Assembly: GCA_036365145.1 (NCBI GenBank)
Contig: JAEOAD010000052.1
Location: 16,351,501 to 16,415,500, forward strand
Direction of reading: 5' to 3'
Length of the DNA stretch: 64,000 nucleotides
Source of the DNA: Orientallactaga sibirica
Lineage: Eukaryota; Chordata; Mammalia; Rodentia; Dipodidae
In this document: positions 22,513-33,712 of the stretch, in pieces
Position numbering within the stretch: position 1 is the stretch's first letter
Layout of the letters: the number at the start of each line of letters is the position of its first letter
Notes under the pieces: generated by a model
What the model was told of the DNA's origin: nothing
The model's input: the letters and a program-made list of their open reading frames with translations, nothing else
Databases searched by the model: none
Made by a program: the position numbers and the translations under genes

Positions 22513-22672
22513 TGACCTGGAGAGATGGCTCACTGGTTAAAGCACTTGCCTGCAACCCTAACAACTGGCGTTTGATTCCCCAATGCCCAGATGCACAAAG
22601 TGGCACATGTTTCTCCAGTTTGTTTGCAGCGGCTAGAGGCCCTAGTGCACCCATTCTCTGTGTCTATCTCTC
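22513..22672 (+). mobile_element. tRNA-derived SINE, 3' truncated
   Basis: GACCTGGAGAGATGGCTCAC head, internal GTTTGATTCCCC B-box region, CACCCATTCTCTGTGTCTATCTC, then abrupt change into a B1. Confidence 0.88.
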
Positions 22673-22673
22673 C

Positions 22674-22691
22674 TGCTGGGCATAGTAGCAC

Positions 22692-22730
<39 letters not shown>

Positions 22731-23026
22731 TCGAGATAGGGTTTCACTCTAGCTCAGGCTGACCTGGAATTCACTATGTAGTCTCAGGGTGGCCTCGAAC
22801 CCTCGAACTCATGGCGATCCTCCTACCTCTGCCTCCCAAGTGCTGGGATTAAAGACGTGCGCCACCACACCTGGCTTTGCACATGCCTCCTTTAATCTCA
22901 GCACTTGGGAGGCTGAGGTAGGAGGATCACTGGAAGTTTGAGGCCAGCCCGAGACTACATAGTAAATTCCAGGTCAGTTTGGGCTAGAGCAAGACCCTAC
23001 CTCAAAACTGCCACTCCCCAAAAAAG
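22674..23026 (+). mobile_element. B1-like SINE split by a second B1
   Basis: The 5' piece (GCTGGGCATAGTAGCACATGCCT, about 22675-22697) and the 3' piece (from 22879, CTTTAATCTCAGCACTTGGG onward to CCTACCTC) form one plus-strand B1. It was interrupted by the reverse-oriented B1 at 22698-22878. The duplicated target GCACATGCCT is at 22688-22697 and 22879-22888. Confidence 0.93.
22698..22878 (-). mobile_element. B1-like SINE nested inside another B1
   Basis: T-run of about 28, TCGAGATAGGGTTTCACTC, a small internal duplication of CCTCGAAC, and a 5' end complement ending CACCTGGCTTT. It is younger than the B1 it interrupts. Confidence 0.94.
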
Positions 23027-23039
23027 AATATAAGAAAGC

Positions 23040-23535
23040 AATTATACATATCTATATTTGTTCCCATGGATTAGCACTGCTTACAGCCTCAATTACAGAA
23101 GTTTCTTCTACCATGGGCCATCATTAATGCAGAGATGCATAGCTGGAAAAATTAATGAGAATAAGTGACTACTGTGTGTTCATCTTCAAATGGGACATAG
23201 AAATAACCCTCCAAGGCTCCAGGATCCTTGTGAAAAGGGAGGCAGAAGGAATTTAAGAGCAGGAGGATGAGGAGAAGGGCTGTGAAACACTGTCCTCTGG
23301 ATGCAACATGACCGTGAACTCACAGCCATATGGTTTCTGGCATAAGACCGAGCCTGTCAATACTTGACCATTAATGAGGGCAGGACACATGAGAATCCAG
23401 ACCTCCCAGAGGAACTACTGGCAGTTAAAGATTGACAGTAGGGTAGTCAGGGGCATCAGTGGTCGAGCCACTGGTAAGCTGCCCCTTTCATGGTAAATAA
23501 CCCTTATTTCACTCATGCGTTAAAAAAAAAAAAAA
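23040..23535 (+). mobile_element. Rodent L1 3'-UTR fragment with poly(A)
   Basis: Second copy of the repeat at 3535-4060. It starts with CCCATGGATTAGCACTGC and includes GAATAAGTGACTACTG and GAGGAACTACTGGCAGTTAAAG. It ends near 23520 in an A-run, as expected for an L1 3' end. It is inserted within the older L1 block. Confidence 0.65.
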
Positions 23536-23547
23536 GAAAAAAACCAT

Positions 23548-23745
23548 GTGTGGCTGGAAAGATGGTCTAGTGGTTAAGGTGCTTGCCTATGAAGCATAAG
23601 GACCAAGTTTTTATCATCCAGTACCCACATAAGCCAGATGCACATGGTGGTGTTTGCGTCTGGAATTCATCTGCAGTGGCTAGACGCCCTGGAGAACTCT
23701 CTCTCTCATTTCTTTCTGCTTGCAAATAAATTAAAAAAAAATTTT
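23548..23745 (+). mobile_element. tRNA-derived SINE (jerboa-type)
   Basis: GTGGCTGGAAAGATGGTCTAG head, GAACTCTCTCTCTCATTTC and an A-rich tail. More diverged than other copies. Confidence 0.88.
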
Positions 23746-24607
23746 AAAGGCATGAAGGTAAGGTGGGGATTAATGGGGAAGAAGGATGTTAATGGTGGGG
23801 GCGTGGATAAAAGATGGTAATTGGGGGGAGTAAGATGAAAATATATTACATACATACAAGAAAATGTCAAAACTGGAAAAAACAAGTAAAAATTCTAAAA
23901 GAGTTTGAGAAAGAAAGACACACACAGGATGAAAATATTCACGTTTATATCACAAAGGAATTATAGCTAGAATGCATAAAGAACCTCTACAAGTCAAGAA
24001 TAAAAAGACAAATAATAAAATTTTTTAAATAGGAAAAAGCCTTGAATAGATATTTCACAAAATAAGATCAATAAACAAATGAAAATGTCATCAGCATGAC
24101 TAATCATTATGAATATAAAAATCACAATAATAGTAAGGCATTATCTCACATGCACTAAAATGTCCAAAACTATAAAATCTGACAATAATCAAATGTTTAT
24201 GGGATGTGAAACAGGTGAACTTTTTCACATTGTAGATAGTACTGCAGAACATTGCAATCCCTTTGGAAAACTATTTGGCAGTTTCTGACAAAGTAATACA
24301 TATACCTACCCTATGATTCAGCAATTATGCTTTCTATCATCTCCCCAGGATAAATTAAATTACATGTCCACAAACTTTTTTACATAAATATTTACAGCAG
24401 CTTTGCTCATAATAGCCAATATCAGAAGCAACCCAAGAGTCTAGCAGAAGAGAATGGACCAGTAATTCTTGGTATATTCATATCCCAGAATATTACTCAA
24501 CAGTAAAGATGAATGAATTTCCCCCATGTCAATGGCTTCTATGTAAAATACTCTGAAAAAATCACATCAGTGCTGAACATTTACAAACTCTTTAAAATTG
24601 TCATTAT

Positions 24608-24810
24608 TTGGGACTGGATACATGAATTAACAGTTAAGGCACTTGTCTGCAAAGCCAAAAGGACCCAGGTTCGATTCCCCAGGACCCACATAAGCCAGCT
24701 GCACAAGGTGTCACATGTATCTGGAGTTTATTTGTAGCAGTTAAAGACCCCAGCATGCCAATTCTCTCTCTCTCTCTCTTTCTTTCTTTTGAATAAATAA
24801 AAAATAAAAT
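24608..24810 (+). mobile_element. tRNA-derived SINE (jerboa-type)
   Basis: Head with CAGTTAAGGCACTTGTCTGC, B-box GGTTCGATTCC at about 24669, (CT)n, and a GAATAAATAAAAAATAAA tail. The words AATTGTCATTATTT flank both sides (left 24597-24608, right 24808-24821), a probable target-site duplication. Confidence 0.92.
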
Positions 24811-25589
24811 TGTCATTATTTCCCAAGTAATACACTAAAACTATATATGTAACATTTACATTGCATTAGATATTATATGTAATCTCAAGATGATTTAAAG
24901 TACATGGGAAGATGTGTGTGGATTAAATGCAAATAGTATAGAAAATTTCATATCAGGGACTCTAGCATCCACAGATCTGGGTGGCTATGGAAAAGACCTC
25001 AGATACTGAGGGACAGCTGTACTGCCTAATACAACAATTTGAATGAATCAGGAAGACATTATATTCACCAAAAGAAACCTCTCTTTCTCTTTTCTCTCTC
25101 TCCCCCTTCCCACACAAACACACATATATTCTGTTAAGCTGTCATTTATATGACATTTAAGATGGACAAAATTAATCGTTGTTAATAGTGATTGGGAGAG
25201 TTGGTTACCTACTGAAAGTAGCAGATAGAAGTCAATTGGAAAGAGGCCCTTGGGAATATTTTGAAGAACTGCAAATGTTCTATATTATTAACTGTGTGGC
25301 AATTACACAAATATGTGCATTTATTGAAACTCATTAAACTATATCCTTAAGATCTGTGAATGTAAATTTTACCTGGTTAAAAATAATATATAATCACACC
25401 AAAATACCTAAAACTTGAAAAATATTACAGAAGATGAGAAAAAATAGTTTCTAATTATATGCTACTAAAAATACAGTATAAATGTGATTCATAGTAGAGA
25501 AGCCTAGTTTTATATTTAGCACATAACTTAAAGGAAAGGAAAGGCAGGACTGTTCCATAGAATGAGAGCTATTCCCTGCTGAGTCATAA

Positions 25590-25745
25590 ACTATGTACAA
25601 GTGCCATTCTAACCACTGTCATTTTCCCCATTTTGTGGATGAGGAGACTAAGGCAAAAATAAGCTAAATGACTTTGTTAGAAGCACATGGCTAGCAAGCA
25701 GTAGAGTTGGCCTAAGAGCCATAATGTCCAGACAGCATGCCCTGT
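25590..25745 (-). mobile_element. MIR
   Basis: Matches reverse-complement MIR: CATTTTCCCCATTTTGTGGATGAGG, then AGACTAAGGC, CACATGGCTAGCAAGCAGTAG. Confidence 0.75.
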
Positions 25746-25796
25746 GCTCACAGGGACTTAGTGCTCCACCCAGACTTGCTCAAAAGCAATCTCTTA

Positions 25797-25915
25797 AAGC
25801 TGAGCATGAGGGTCTCATGCCTATACTCCTAGCACTTAGGAGGCTGATGTAGGAGGATTTCCATGAGTTCAAGGCCAGACTGGGCTACAGTGAGACTGAC
25901 TCACTCAAAACAACA
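25797..25915 (+). mobile_element. Diverged B1-like SINE
   Basis: AGCTGAGCATGAGGGTCTCA, TAGCACTTAGGAGGCTGATG, GAGTTCAAGGCCAGACTGGG. Truncated before the tail. Confidence 0.8.
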
Positions 25916-27332
25916 AAAGCAGCTTCTTGCTGACTATTGTCCCAAGATATAAGATGTTCTAGCATGATTATTCCCAGATTACATATGATGACTCTGGACA
26001 GCAGCAGCACCAGGTCCAATTCTGATGGGTCCTGGCTCTTTCTCTTGCACACAGCAATGCCCGTGCCCTTCTTCCTGGTGCTCATGGCTCCTTCATCAGG
26101 AGCAGGCTGATCTGAAGTGAGCAGAATGAGAATACGGCAGGACCTGCTTAGGGAGTGGCTATGGAGGAACAGAGGAGGGCACAGTATCATGGGAGGGAAC
26201 AGGGGCCTTAGGAGCTCTGCCTGGCCCATCCCTGGGAATGTACATAGCAAGGCTTGGCTGATTAAGTAAGGGAAGAAAAGAATGCTGGTGGGCTTGGGTG
26301 GTAATGTGTGCTATGCTCTATTTCTCAGCTAGCAGTAGCAATAGTAATAGCAGGTGCTACCTGGACAGTGGCCAAAGGGCTGGATCCTGACAAAACCAGG
26401 ATGTGGCTATAATTTAACTTCACAGCTTTTCTGCCACCACCACATCCTAGATCCTCAGCACCCAAGCTCCCTTAGATCTTCCTTTGATGGCCACTCCCTA
26501 AATGCAGACCTCTAATTTGTATTGTCACCATCAGGTCTCAGAGCACGTAGCTCTGTCAGGCCCCTACTCTAGACTCCATGCTTTCAAACATTTGTGCTCC
26601 TTCTTAAGTTCTCCTGTCTCCTTGCCGGCTCCCTTTGCAGCTTCAGAGTCCATTATTCTTCTGGTTTCTGCATCCATGCATAGACAATGCTTGCCTTACC
26701 TTGCTAGGTCAAGTTATTTCTCCTCTTTCAGCCTTCTCACCTCATACTTTTCACATACCAACAGCCTGATTCTACTTTATATAAAACCCTTCACCATGGC
26801 TTACATATTTCCCTGTGGACTCTAATAAGCTCTTAAAGACAGCATTGAGATACCAACTATCTTTGTTTAACTCCCTCCACTGGGGCTAAATGGTAGGCTC
26901 ACACAGATCAGGAGGGGAAGACCACCTTGTTGCATGTGAAATGAAGGAGTCCTCTGAGTGAGGATGGGTATATCTGAAAGCATTACATTACTATATTTGG
27001 AGCACAGATCTGCAACACATATCCCATAGCTCAGGAAGGAGTTTATTTTGAAGCAAATAAGTACTCAGCTATTAGAGTGAAGAAGAACACTGTTCAGTTT
27101 TCCATTTATCCTTCTCATCTGGTCCTTCTCCATACAGGGAAGAGGCTATTTTCTTTGGAGGTATTTCTCAATCTTTCCTGTGGCAAGAAAGGTGATTAGA
27201 TATTGGGATTTTTAACGGTTTTGTCTGAGGCCATTTAAAATGAAGCTGAAATATCAATGACTAGTATTGGATGGAATAGATGCTAAGTGGAAATTAACTT
27301 GAAACAAGATAGGGTTCAAAATTCCTAGTGAT

Positions 27333-27487
27333 GCCGGGCGTGGTGGCGCATGCCTTTAATCCCAGCACTCAGGAGACAGAGGTAGGAGGATCGCTGTGAG
27401 TTCAAGGCCACCCTGAGACTACATAGTGAATTCCAGGTCAGCCTGGACTAGAGTGAGACCCTACCTTGAAAAAACAAAAACAAAAAT
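27333..27487 (+). mobile_element. B1-like SINE, young
   Basis: Near-consensus GCCGGGCGTGGTGGCGCATG to CCTACCTTG plus A-rich tail. Flanked by AAAATTCCTAGTGAT and AAAAATCCCTAGTGAT-type direct repeats. Confidence 0.96.
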
Positions 27488-27592
27488 CCCTAGTGATAAC
27501 TTGGGATGGATAGTGGGGGTCCTTAGCTTTGCCCCAATGAAGACAAAATGGCCACTTAATGATCCTGTCACTTAATGTCCTGATCCCCCTAA

Positions 27593-29136
27593 AATGTGAC
27601 TCTTCAAACATGTTTAAGTATATTTTGTTTTCTTAATACATTGGTCTTTCCATTGCCTCTACATGATTTGTTTTGGCAAATCTTTATTTATATTTGTATG
27701 AAATATGTTACCTATATATGGAAAGAGAGACCAGAGAGAAGCAAATTTCAGTTCTTCCTGTTTGAGACTATTCACCACAACTGTATCCCCAGAGCCTAAG
27801 TCAATGAGGTTTTAGAGCAGTTGCAAACAGAGCTATGATGTGTAAATTCTGCAATAGCTAATTTTACTGTCGTTTACATCCTCTCACACAGAGCTTTGGG
27901 AAATACATAAGCAGTAGAGGGTTTGAACGTTGGTGCTTCATGTACTTTTGAGGAGGGTTCCATCCTCCTGCTTTACCTTGGCTGGTCTCCCCAGTTCCTC
28001 ACTCCTGGAGACCTTTGAGTATAACAATATCCGAGCCTCATTAAGACTTTCTAGGATCAAAAGACCTTTGATTATTCAGAGCAGGTCCTAGGGGGACACC
28101 CAGTGCACAAGTGTGCTCACCTGATTCTGTTTGTATCGTATGTTTTGCCTGCAGGAACAAATAATAGAACCACAAATCTCAGGTGTTATCTCTCATGCTC
28201 TTTTCTTCTTTGCTGGCTGGCTTGGAGTGCATAGTTCAGATTTTCCTTTTCCATTATGTTTTGTTCCCTGGCTAGTGCTAAAGATTCTTTCTTCCCATCT
28301 TCTTCATATCTATTTTCTGTGGATATGGCTTCTGTTTTATAGTATCCTTTTCATTATCTTGGATGCAATCCTTCCCTTTCCCTCCATACCACTATTCCAG
28401 ACACACACACACTCCTCAGATATCTCAGCTGCCTATATTTCTATAGACCCAATATTAACCTCCTGGCTTCCTGGTCAGGAACCAGCACTGTATAAGCTAC
28501 TGAGTCATAAAAGCCATGCAGGCCTTGGTGATCTCTTAGTAAATAAATGAGGCAGTCATGTGTAGTGAATCATGATGACTATAATCCTAGCACTCAAGAG
28601 ATTGAGTCAGGGGAATTGCCATGAGTTCGGCTAGCCTGGCCTACATAGTAAATTTGAGGTCAGCCCAGGCTGCAGAATGAGACTTTCTCAAACACCAAAC
28701 AAACAAACAAATAAGTAAATAAATCAGATGACTCATCTGAACAAGGGGAATGTAGTCAGTTCCTGATGGGAAGAACTCCAACTGAGCACCTGTTCTCACC
28801 TGTTCCAACCCTGTCATGAGGAGGGCCAGATGGACTCACTCCGGACCCCTCCTTGACCAAGCACTACTCACAGTCTCCAGGGCTTCTGTAGGAAAAGGGC
28901 ACAGAACGCTTCCCTGGTAGCAAGTGCTCACGCTGGTCCCCAGCCCTGCCCATAAATGACAAGATGCGACTGGCTCCAGCCTGGAAAGAGCCCTTCCATG
29001 AGATGGGTCACTTGTTTGTTGGTGAATACTTTTGAAAAAACTACAAAATTGGCTTGGAGAGATGGCTTAGTGCTTAAGGTGCTCACTGCAAAGCCCAAGG
29101 ATCCAGGTTTGATTCCCCAGAACCCATGTAAGCCAG
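27593..29136. repeat. Tandem duplication, copy 1 (1,544 bp)
   Basis: Starts AATGTGACTCTTCAAACATG and ends ACCCATGTAAGCCAG in the middle of a tRNA-derived SINE. Copy 2 at 29137-30681 repeats it with only four small indels that I can see. Copy 1 has CCC near 28269 and GGGG near 28611, each one base longer than copy 2. It lacks the extra AA at 30559-30560 and has one A fewer in an A-run. It includes a diverged B1-like SINE (about 28550-28710). Confidence 0.98.
29045..29136 (+). mobile_element. tRNA-derived SINE, truncated at the duplication joint
   Basis: Head TTGGCTTGGAGAGATGGCTTAG, cut at AAGCCAG, where the sequence jumps to the start of copy 2. The intact version is at 30595-30770. Confidence 0.95.
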
Positions 29137-30681
29137 AATGTGACTCTTCAAACATGTTTAAGTATATTTTGTTTTCTTAATACATTGGTCTTTCCATTGC
29201 CTCTACATGATTTGTTTTGGCAAATCTTTATTTATATTTGTATGAAATATGTTACCTATATATGGAAAGAGAGACCAGAGAGAAGCAAATTTCAGTTCTT
29301 CCTGTTTGAGACTATTCACCACAACTGTATCCCCAGAGCCTAAGTCAATGAGGTTTTAGAGCAGTTGCAAACAGAGCTATGATGTGTAAATTCTGCAATA
29401 GCTAATTTTACTGTCGTTTACATCCTCTCACACAGAGCTTTGGGAAATACATAAGCAGTAGAGGGTTTGAACGTTGGTGCTTCATGTACTTTTGAGGAGG
29501 GTTCCATCCTCCTGCTTTACCTTGGCTGGTCTCCCCAGTTCCTCACTCCTGGAGACCTTTGAGTATAACAATATCCGAGCCTCATTAAGACTTTCTAGGA
29601 TCAAAAGACCTTTGATTATTCAGAGCAGGTCCTAGGGGGACACCCAGTGCACAAGTGTGCTCACCTGATTCTGTTTGTATCGTATGTTTTGCCTGCAGGA
29701 ACAAATAATAGAACCACAAATCTCAGGTGTTATCTCTCATGCTCTTTTCTTCTTTGCTGGCTGGCTTGGAGTGCATAGTTCAGATTTTCCTTTTCCATTA
29801 TGTTTTGTTCCTGGCTAGTGCTAAAGATTCTTTCTTCCCATCTTCTTCATATCTATTTTCTGTGGATATGGCTTCTGTTTTATAGTATCCTTTTCATTAT
29901 CTTGGATGCAATCCTTCCCTTTCCCTCCATACCACTATTCCAGACACACACACACTCCTCAGATATCTCAGCTGCCTATATTTCTATAGACCCAATATTA
30001 ACCTCCTGGCTTCCTGGTCAGGAACCAGCACTGTATAAGCTACTGAGTCATAAAAGCCATGCAGGCCTTGGTGATCTCTTAGTAAATAAATGAGGCAGTC
30101 ATGTGTAGTGAATCATGATGACTATAATCCTAGCACTCAAGAGATTGAGTCAGGGAATTGCCATGAGTTCGGCTAGCCTGGCCTACATAGTAAATTTGAG
30201 GTCAGCCCAGGCTGCAGAATGAGACTTTCTCAAACACCAAACAAACAAACAAATAAGTAAATAAATCAGATGACTCATCTGAACAAGGGGAATGTAGTCA
30301 GTTCCTGATGGGAAGAACTCCAACTGAGCACCTGTTCTCACCTGTTCCAACCCTGTCATGAGGAGGGCCAGATGGACTCACTCCGGACCCCTCCTTGACC
30401 AAGCACTACTCACAGTCTCCAGGGCTTCTGTAGGAAAAGGGCACAGAACGCTTCCCTGGTAGCAAGTGCTCACGCTGGTCCCCAGCCCTGCCCATAAATG
30501 ACAAGATGCGACTGGCTCCAGCCTGGAAAGAGCCCTTCCATGAGATGGGTCACTTGTTTAAGTTGGTGAATACTTTTGAAAAAAACTACAAAATTGGCTT
30601 GGAGAGATGGCTTAGTGCTTAAGGTGCTCACTGCAAAGCCCAAGGATCCAGGTTTGATTCCCCAGAACCCATGTAAGCCAG
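29137..30681. repeat. Tandem duplication, copy 2 (1,545 bp)
   Basis: Direct repeat of 27593-29136, immediately adjacent to it. One base (A) is ambiguous at the joint, so microhomology is at most 1 bp. The SINE that is cut in copy 1 continues intact past the end of copy 2, so the joint lies at 29136/29137. Confidence 0.98.
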
Positions 30682-30770
30682 ATGCACATGGTGGCACATG
30701 TGTCTGGAGTTCATTTACAGTGGCTGGAGGCTCTGGTGTGCCCATTCTCTCTCTCAAATAAATAAGTAAA
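30595..30770 (+). mobile_element. tRNA-derived SINE (jerboa-type)
   Basis: Intact form of the element that ends copy 2: GGTTTGATTCCCCAGAACCC, CTGGAGTTCATTTACAGTGG, and a CAAATAAATAAGTAAAT tail. Confidence 0.93.
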
Positions 30771-30810
30771 TATTCAAAACTATAAAATTAAAGTGTGATC
30801 TTTAAAAACG

Positions 30811-31080
30811 TCATGTACAGGGCTAGGGATATAGTTTAGAGGTAGAGTATTTGTCTAGTACATGCGAGGCCCTGGGTTGGATCTCCAGAACCATACTACC
30901 ACTTCTACTACACACAATTTTAAAGCCAGGTAGATGGCACAAGCCTGTACTACCAGCACTTGGACGATTAACACAGGTGGGTCAAGAGTTCAGTGCTAGC
31001 TTAGACTATATAGAGAAACTCATTCTCAAACAGCAAAGCAAACACAAACAGCAGCAAAAAAAAAAAAAAAAAAAAAAACA
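30811..31080 (+). mobile_element. B4-like composite SINE
   Basis: ID-like head GGGCTAGGGATATAGTTTAG with GGCCCTGGGTTGGATC, then a B1-like half (GCCAGGTAGATGGCACAAGC) and an A-run of about 23. Confidence 0.8.
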
Positions 31081-31134
31081 CTAAATAAACTTCAAAAAAA
31101 GAATTCATGTGCAATATACAATAAAAACTTGAAG

Positions 31135-31287
31135 CAAGCCGGGCATGGTGGCGCACGCCTTTAATCCCAGCACTCGGGAGACAGAGGTAGGAGGATCGCC
31201 GAGAGTTCAAGGCCACCCTGAGACTACATAGTTAATTCCAGGTCAGCCTGGACCAGAGTGAGACCCTACCTCGCAAAACCAAAAAAA
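31135..31287 (+). mobile_element. B1-like SINE, young
   Basis: Near-consensus GCCGGGCATGGTGGCGCACG to ACCCTACCTCG. Flanked by AAAAACTTGAAGCA on both sides (left about 31121-31134, right about 31288-31301). Confidence 0.96.
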
Positions 31288-32089
31288 AAAAACTTGAAGC
31301 ATACTGCTTATGACATCTTCTCTCTCCTCATTCCTAATAAAATTGTGTGTAGCCTCCCTTCTCTGTGCCATTTATGTATCTTGTGCAAACTTGTATCTTG
31401 CTGCGTGTTTTGTAATGACATTGACCTGGGACTTTTTCTAGTCTTCTGGATTTCCCCTTGTGCTCCCCTGAGGGTAGGTATTGTGGATTTTATCTACCCT
31501 TCTATCCTGAGTCTCCAGGACATGGTCTAATACATCAGGAACTCTAATGAATGTTTCTCAAAGTGGATGGAGCTTTCTGGTATCTCCAACCTTTGCTACC
31601 TCATCCCTCTTAGCCTGCCCTCCACACACTACTGATTTGGTTCTTCTAGCAACTTTGGCCCAGTTCAGGCTGGTTACACCAGAAAAGAAGGCAGCTTCAA
31701 TCTATCCACCCAAAATACCCCATCAATGGAGTTTGGCTGTCAGGAAAAATGGAAGAGTTGAGCTATGCTAGTCCATCCCACACTCTCTACCGCTTGTACC
31801 AGCACAGAACTGGGAAGGGACAACAGAATGGAAATGGGTAGCCCGCACAGGTCTGGAGAATCATAGCCTGAGGGTTTAACTGACCATGTTATCAATTGGC
31901 TGAAGGTTCTTTTGCTCAATTGGGATAAAAAACCATGAAAAGGGCTTTCAGTAGCAGCAGCTCCCAGGAGCATTCTGTTGATCTCCACTACTCTCTGGAG
32001 TTCTCTAACTGCTTCCCACCTTCAGTGTTATCAACTCTGACTAATGGCTACTTGCAGAACCAGCAATCTTCAGTGTTACCAGTTCTTTT

Positions 32090-32380
32090 CTTTTTTTGGT
32101 GTGTGTGTGTGTGTGTGTGTCTGCAGGTACTTGCCATAGGACATATGTAGAGGTCAGAGGACAATCTTTGGTGTCTTTGCTTTGAGGCAACGCCTTTCAT
32201 TGTTCACCTCTGTGTTTGCCAGGCTAACTGGCAAGCCTCTGGGAATTCTCCACCTTTCATATCACTTTAGGAATACTGGGATTACAGATGCTCTCACTGT
32301 CATATCCAGCTTTATGTGGGTTTTGGGGATCCAGATTCAGGTACTCATGCTTTATCCACTAAGCCATGTCTCCAGCCCAA
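32090..32380 (-). mobile_element. B3-type SINE with (TG)n
   Basis: (TG)n at about 32099-32120, then GTAGAGGTCAGAGGACAATC, GGGATTACAGATGCTCTCAC, and the head complement CACTAAGCCATGTCTCCAGCCC. Confidence 0.82.
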
Positions 32381-32836
32381 TATTACCAGCTCTCAATGCA
32401 ACCATCTCGAACTAATCTACTTAAGATAGAAATAACAAACAGGTAACATAAAACCATCTGAAAGAAACTTTATTAGAATTTATATTGCACATAAGGGGGA
32501 GCAGTACAGAGACTGTCCAGATAAGAGTGAGAGGGATGCTGCTTATATCGACAAAAGGGGAGGGATCTCACATGCTCAGTGCTCTGCTGGCTAACTGTAT
32601 ACTTTCTGCATAGTCATAGCAGCCTACACAGGCATACTGGGCCTGCCCACCCTAGTTGACAATAAGTAGAGGCTAGGCTCTTTGAAGAGCAGAATAGGGA
32701 TATTGAAAGTAACTGCAGCAAGACAAGACATCCGGAGAGGCTGTGCAGGTAGAATCACTGGGACTATAACATGGCATCCAAAATGTCTATAACCAAAGCA
32801 AAAGTCTGGAACAATTGTGGAGCATCTCTTAGAGTA

Positions 32837-32998
32837 AGCTGGGGGGGCGTGATGGTGTACACTTTTAATACCAGAACTCAGGAGGCAGAGGTAGGAGGCT
32901 CACTATGAGTTCAAGGCCAGCCTAGGACTACATAGTAAATTTCAGGTCAGCCTGGGCTAGAGCAAGATCCTACCTCAAAAAACAAAACAAAACAAAAG
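32837..32998 (+). mobile_element. B1-like SINE
   Basis: Reduced 5' end (AGCTGGGGGGGCGTGATGG), CAGGAGGCAGAGGTAGGAGG, and an AAAACAAAACAAAAC tail. Confidence 0.9.
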
Positions 32999-33011
32999 AT
33001 ATTTTATGTTG

Positions 33012-33185
33012 CCAGGCGTGGTGTTGCACGCCTTTAATCCCAGCACAGGTTGGGGTGGAGGGCAGAGGTAGGAGGATCGCTGTGAGTTCAAGGCTACTCC
33101 GAGACTACATAGTGAATTCTAGGTCAGCCTGGGCTAGAGTGAAACCCTACCTCTAAAACCAAAAAGAAAACAAAAGAAAAAAAGA
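33012..33185 (+). mobile_element. B1-like SINE
   Basis: GCCAGGCGTGGTGTTGCACG, with a G-rich insertion (GTTGGGGTGGAGG) replacing part of the CACTCGGGAGG block. It lies 14 bp after the preceding B1, in the same orientation. Confidence 0.92.
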
Positions 33186-33653
33186 AAGTTGGACCTTACT
33201 CGTCTCAGGTTTTATTTATATGGGGGATCCTTGGATAGCTTCAGACATGGTCCCATAAGAAGACTAGCTTCCACAGACCCACCCCCCATTAGCAAGCAAG
33301 GGCTTACCACCCTTTGGACCAGACTTCTGCTAGGATTCAGTATAACTAAGGGCTTCAGAAGGAAACCAAGTAAGACCATGGGGAAGTGGTGAGATAAGAA
33401 AAGAGCCTCGGTTGAATATCCAATCAGTAAAACAGAACTGATGGCCTGTGACCTACCAATCAAGGGCTTCTGAGTCAGATAAGAGGTTATATGGGGACTC
33501 CCCTGATCCTGGGAAGAACTGCACAGTCATGGGTTTCCATAACTCATAACAAACATTTGAAAGTCAAATGCAATTAAGACCCCTCTCAGGTTGAAGTATA
33601 ACCCCCGCTCATTGTCTAGATAAATCTGACTCTCTCCTGTATTCTCCACACAG

Positions 33654-33712
33654 GGCAATCCTTCTACTCCCGGGTCCTAGAGAGTTGCGAGGATGTGGCT
33701 GACTTTGATGAA
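33654..33712 (+). CDS. OTOF: Otoferlin, coding exon 2
   Basis: Acceptor TCCACACAG and donor GTAAGT surround 59 nt that complete the split glycine codon and encode QSFYSRVLESCEDVADFDE (otoferlin residues 28-46). The phase (1 in, 0 out) joins exons 1 and 3 without frameshift. The protein segment belongs to the C2A domain and agrees with the mammalian sequence as I recall it. Confidence 0.97.

Larger units (their letters stand above)
20010..25400 (+). mobile_element. Old L1 remnant in sense orientation, interrupted
   Basis: Scattered blocks align in order with the L1 ORF2 to 3'-UTR text of ancient mammalian L1 families. They are 20010-20200, 20585-20900, 21126-21480 (CTCGGCAAACTAGGAATAGAAG; GGAAGGAAGAATTAAAACTG), 21694-22510 (ATTTGTATGGATTTGCAAAGG), 23835-24600 and 24810-25400. 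All frames are heavily disrupted. Later SINEs and a younger L1 tail interrupt it. Edges are approximate. Confidence 0.7.
13157..33653 (+). other. OTOF: OTOF intron 1
   Basis: A 20.5 kb intron with a GTAGGG donor and CACACAG acceptor. It holds SINEs, an L1 3'-end fragment (15985-16880), a long old sense-strand L1 (20010-25400), and a 1.54 kb tandem duplication (27593-30681). Stretches without recognised elements are 13157-14183, 14330-15315, 15474-15985, 16880-17373, 17648-18155, 18610-19325, 25916-27332, 31302-32090, 32380-32836 and 33186-33653. They show no conserved reading frame. Confidence 0.9.

Noticed and set aside
28131..30093. Repeated ORFs with hydrophobic segments in the tandem duplication
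   Set aside because: They occur twice only because the DNA is duplicated, one copy is frame-disrupted by a one-base change, and no splice signals or known domain accompany them.
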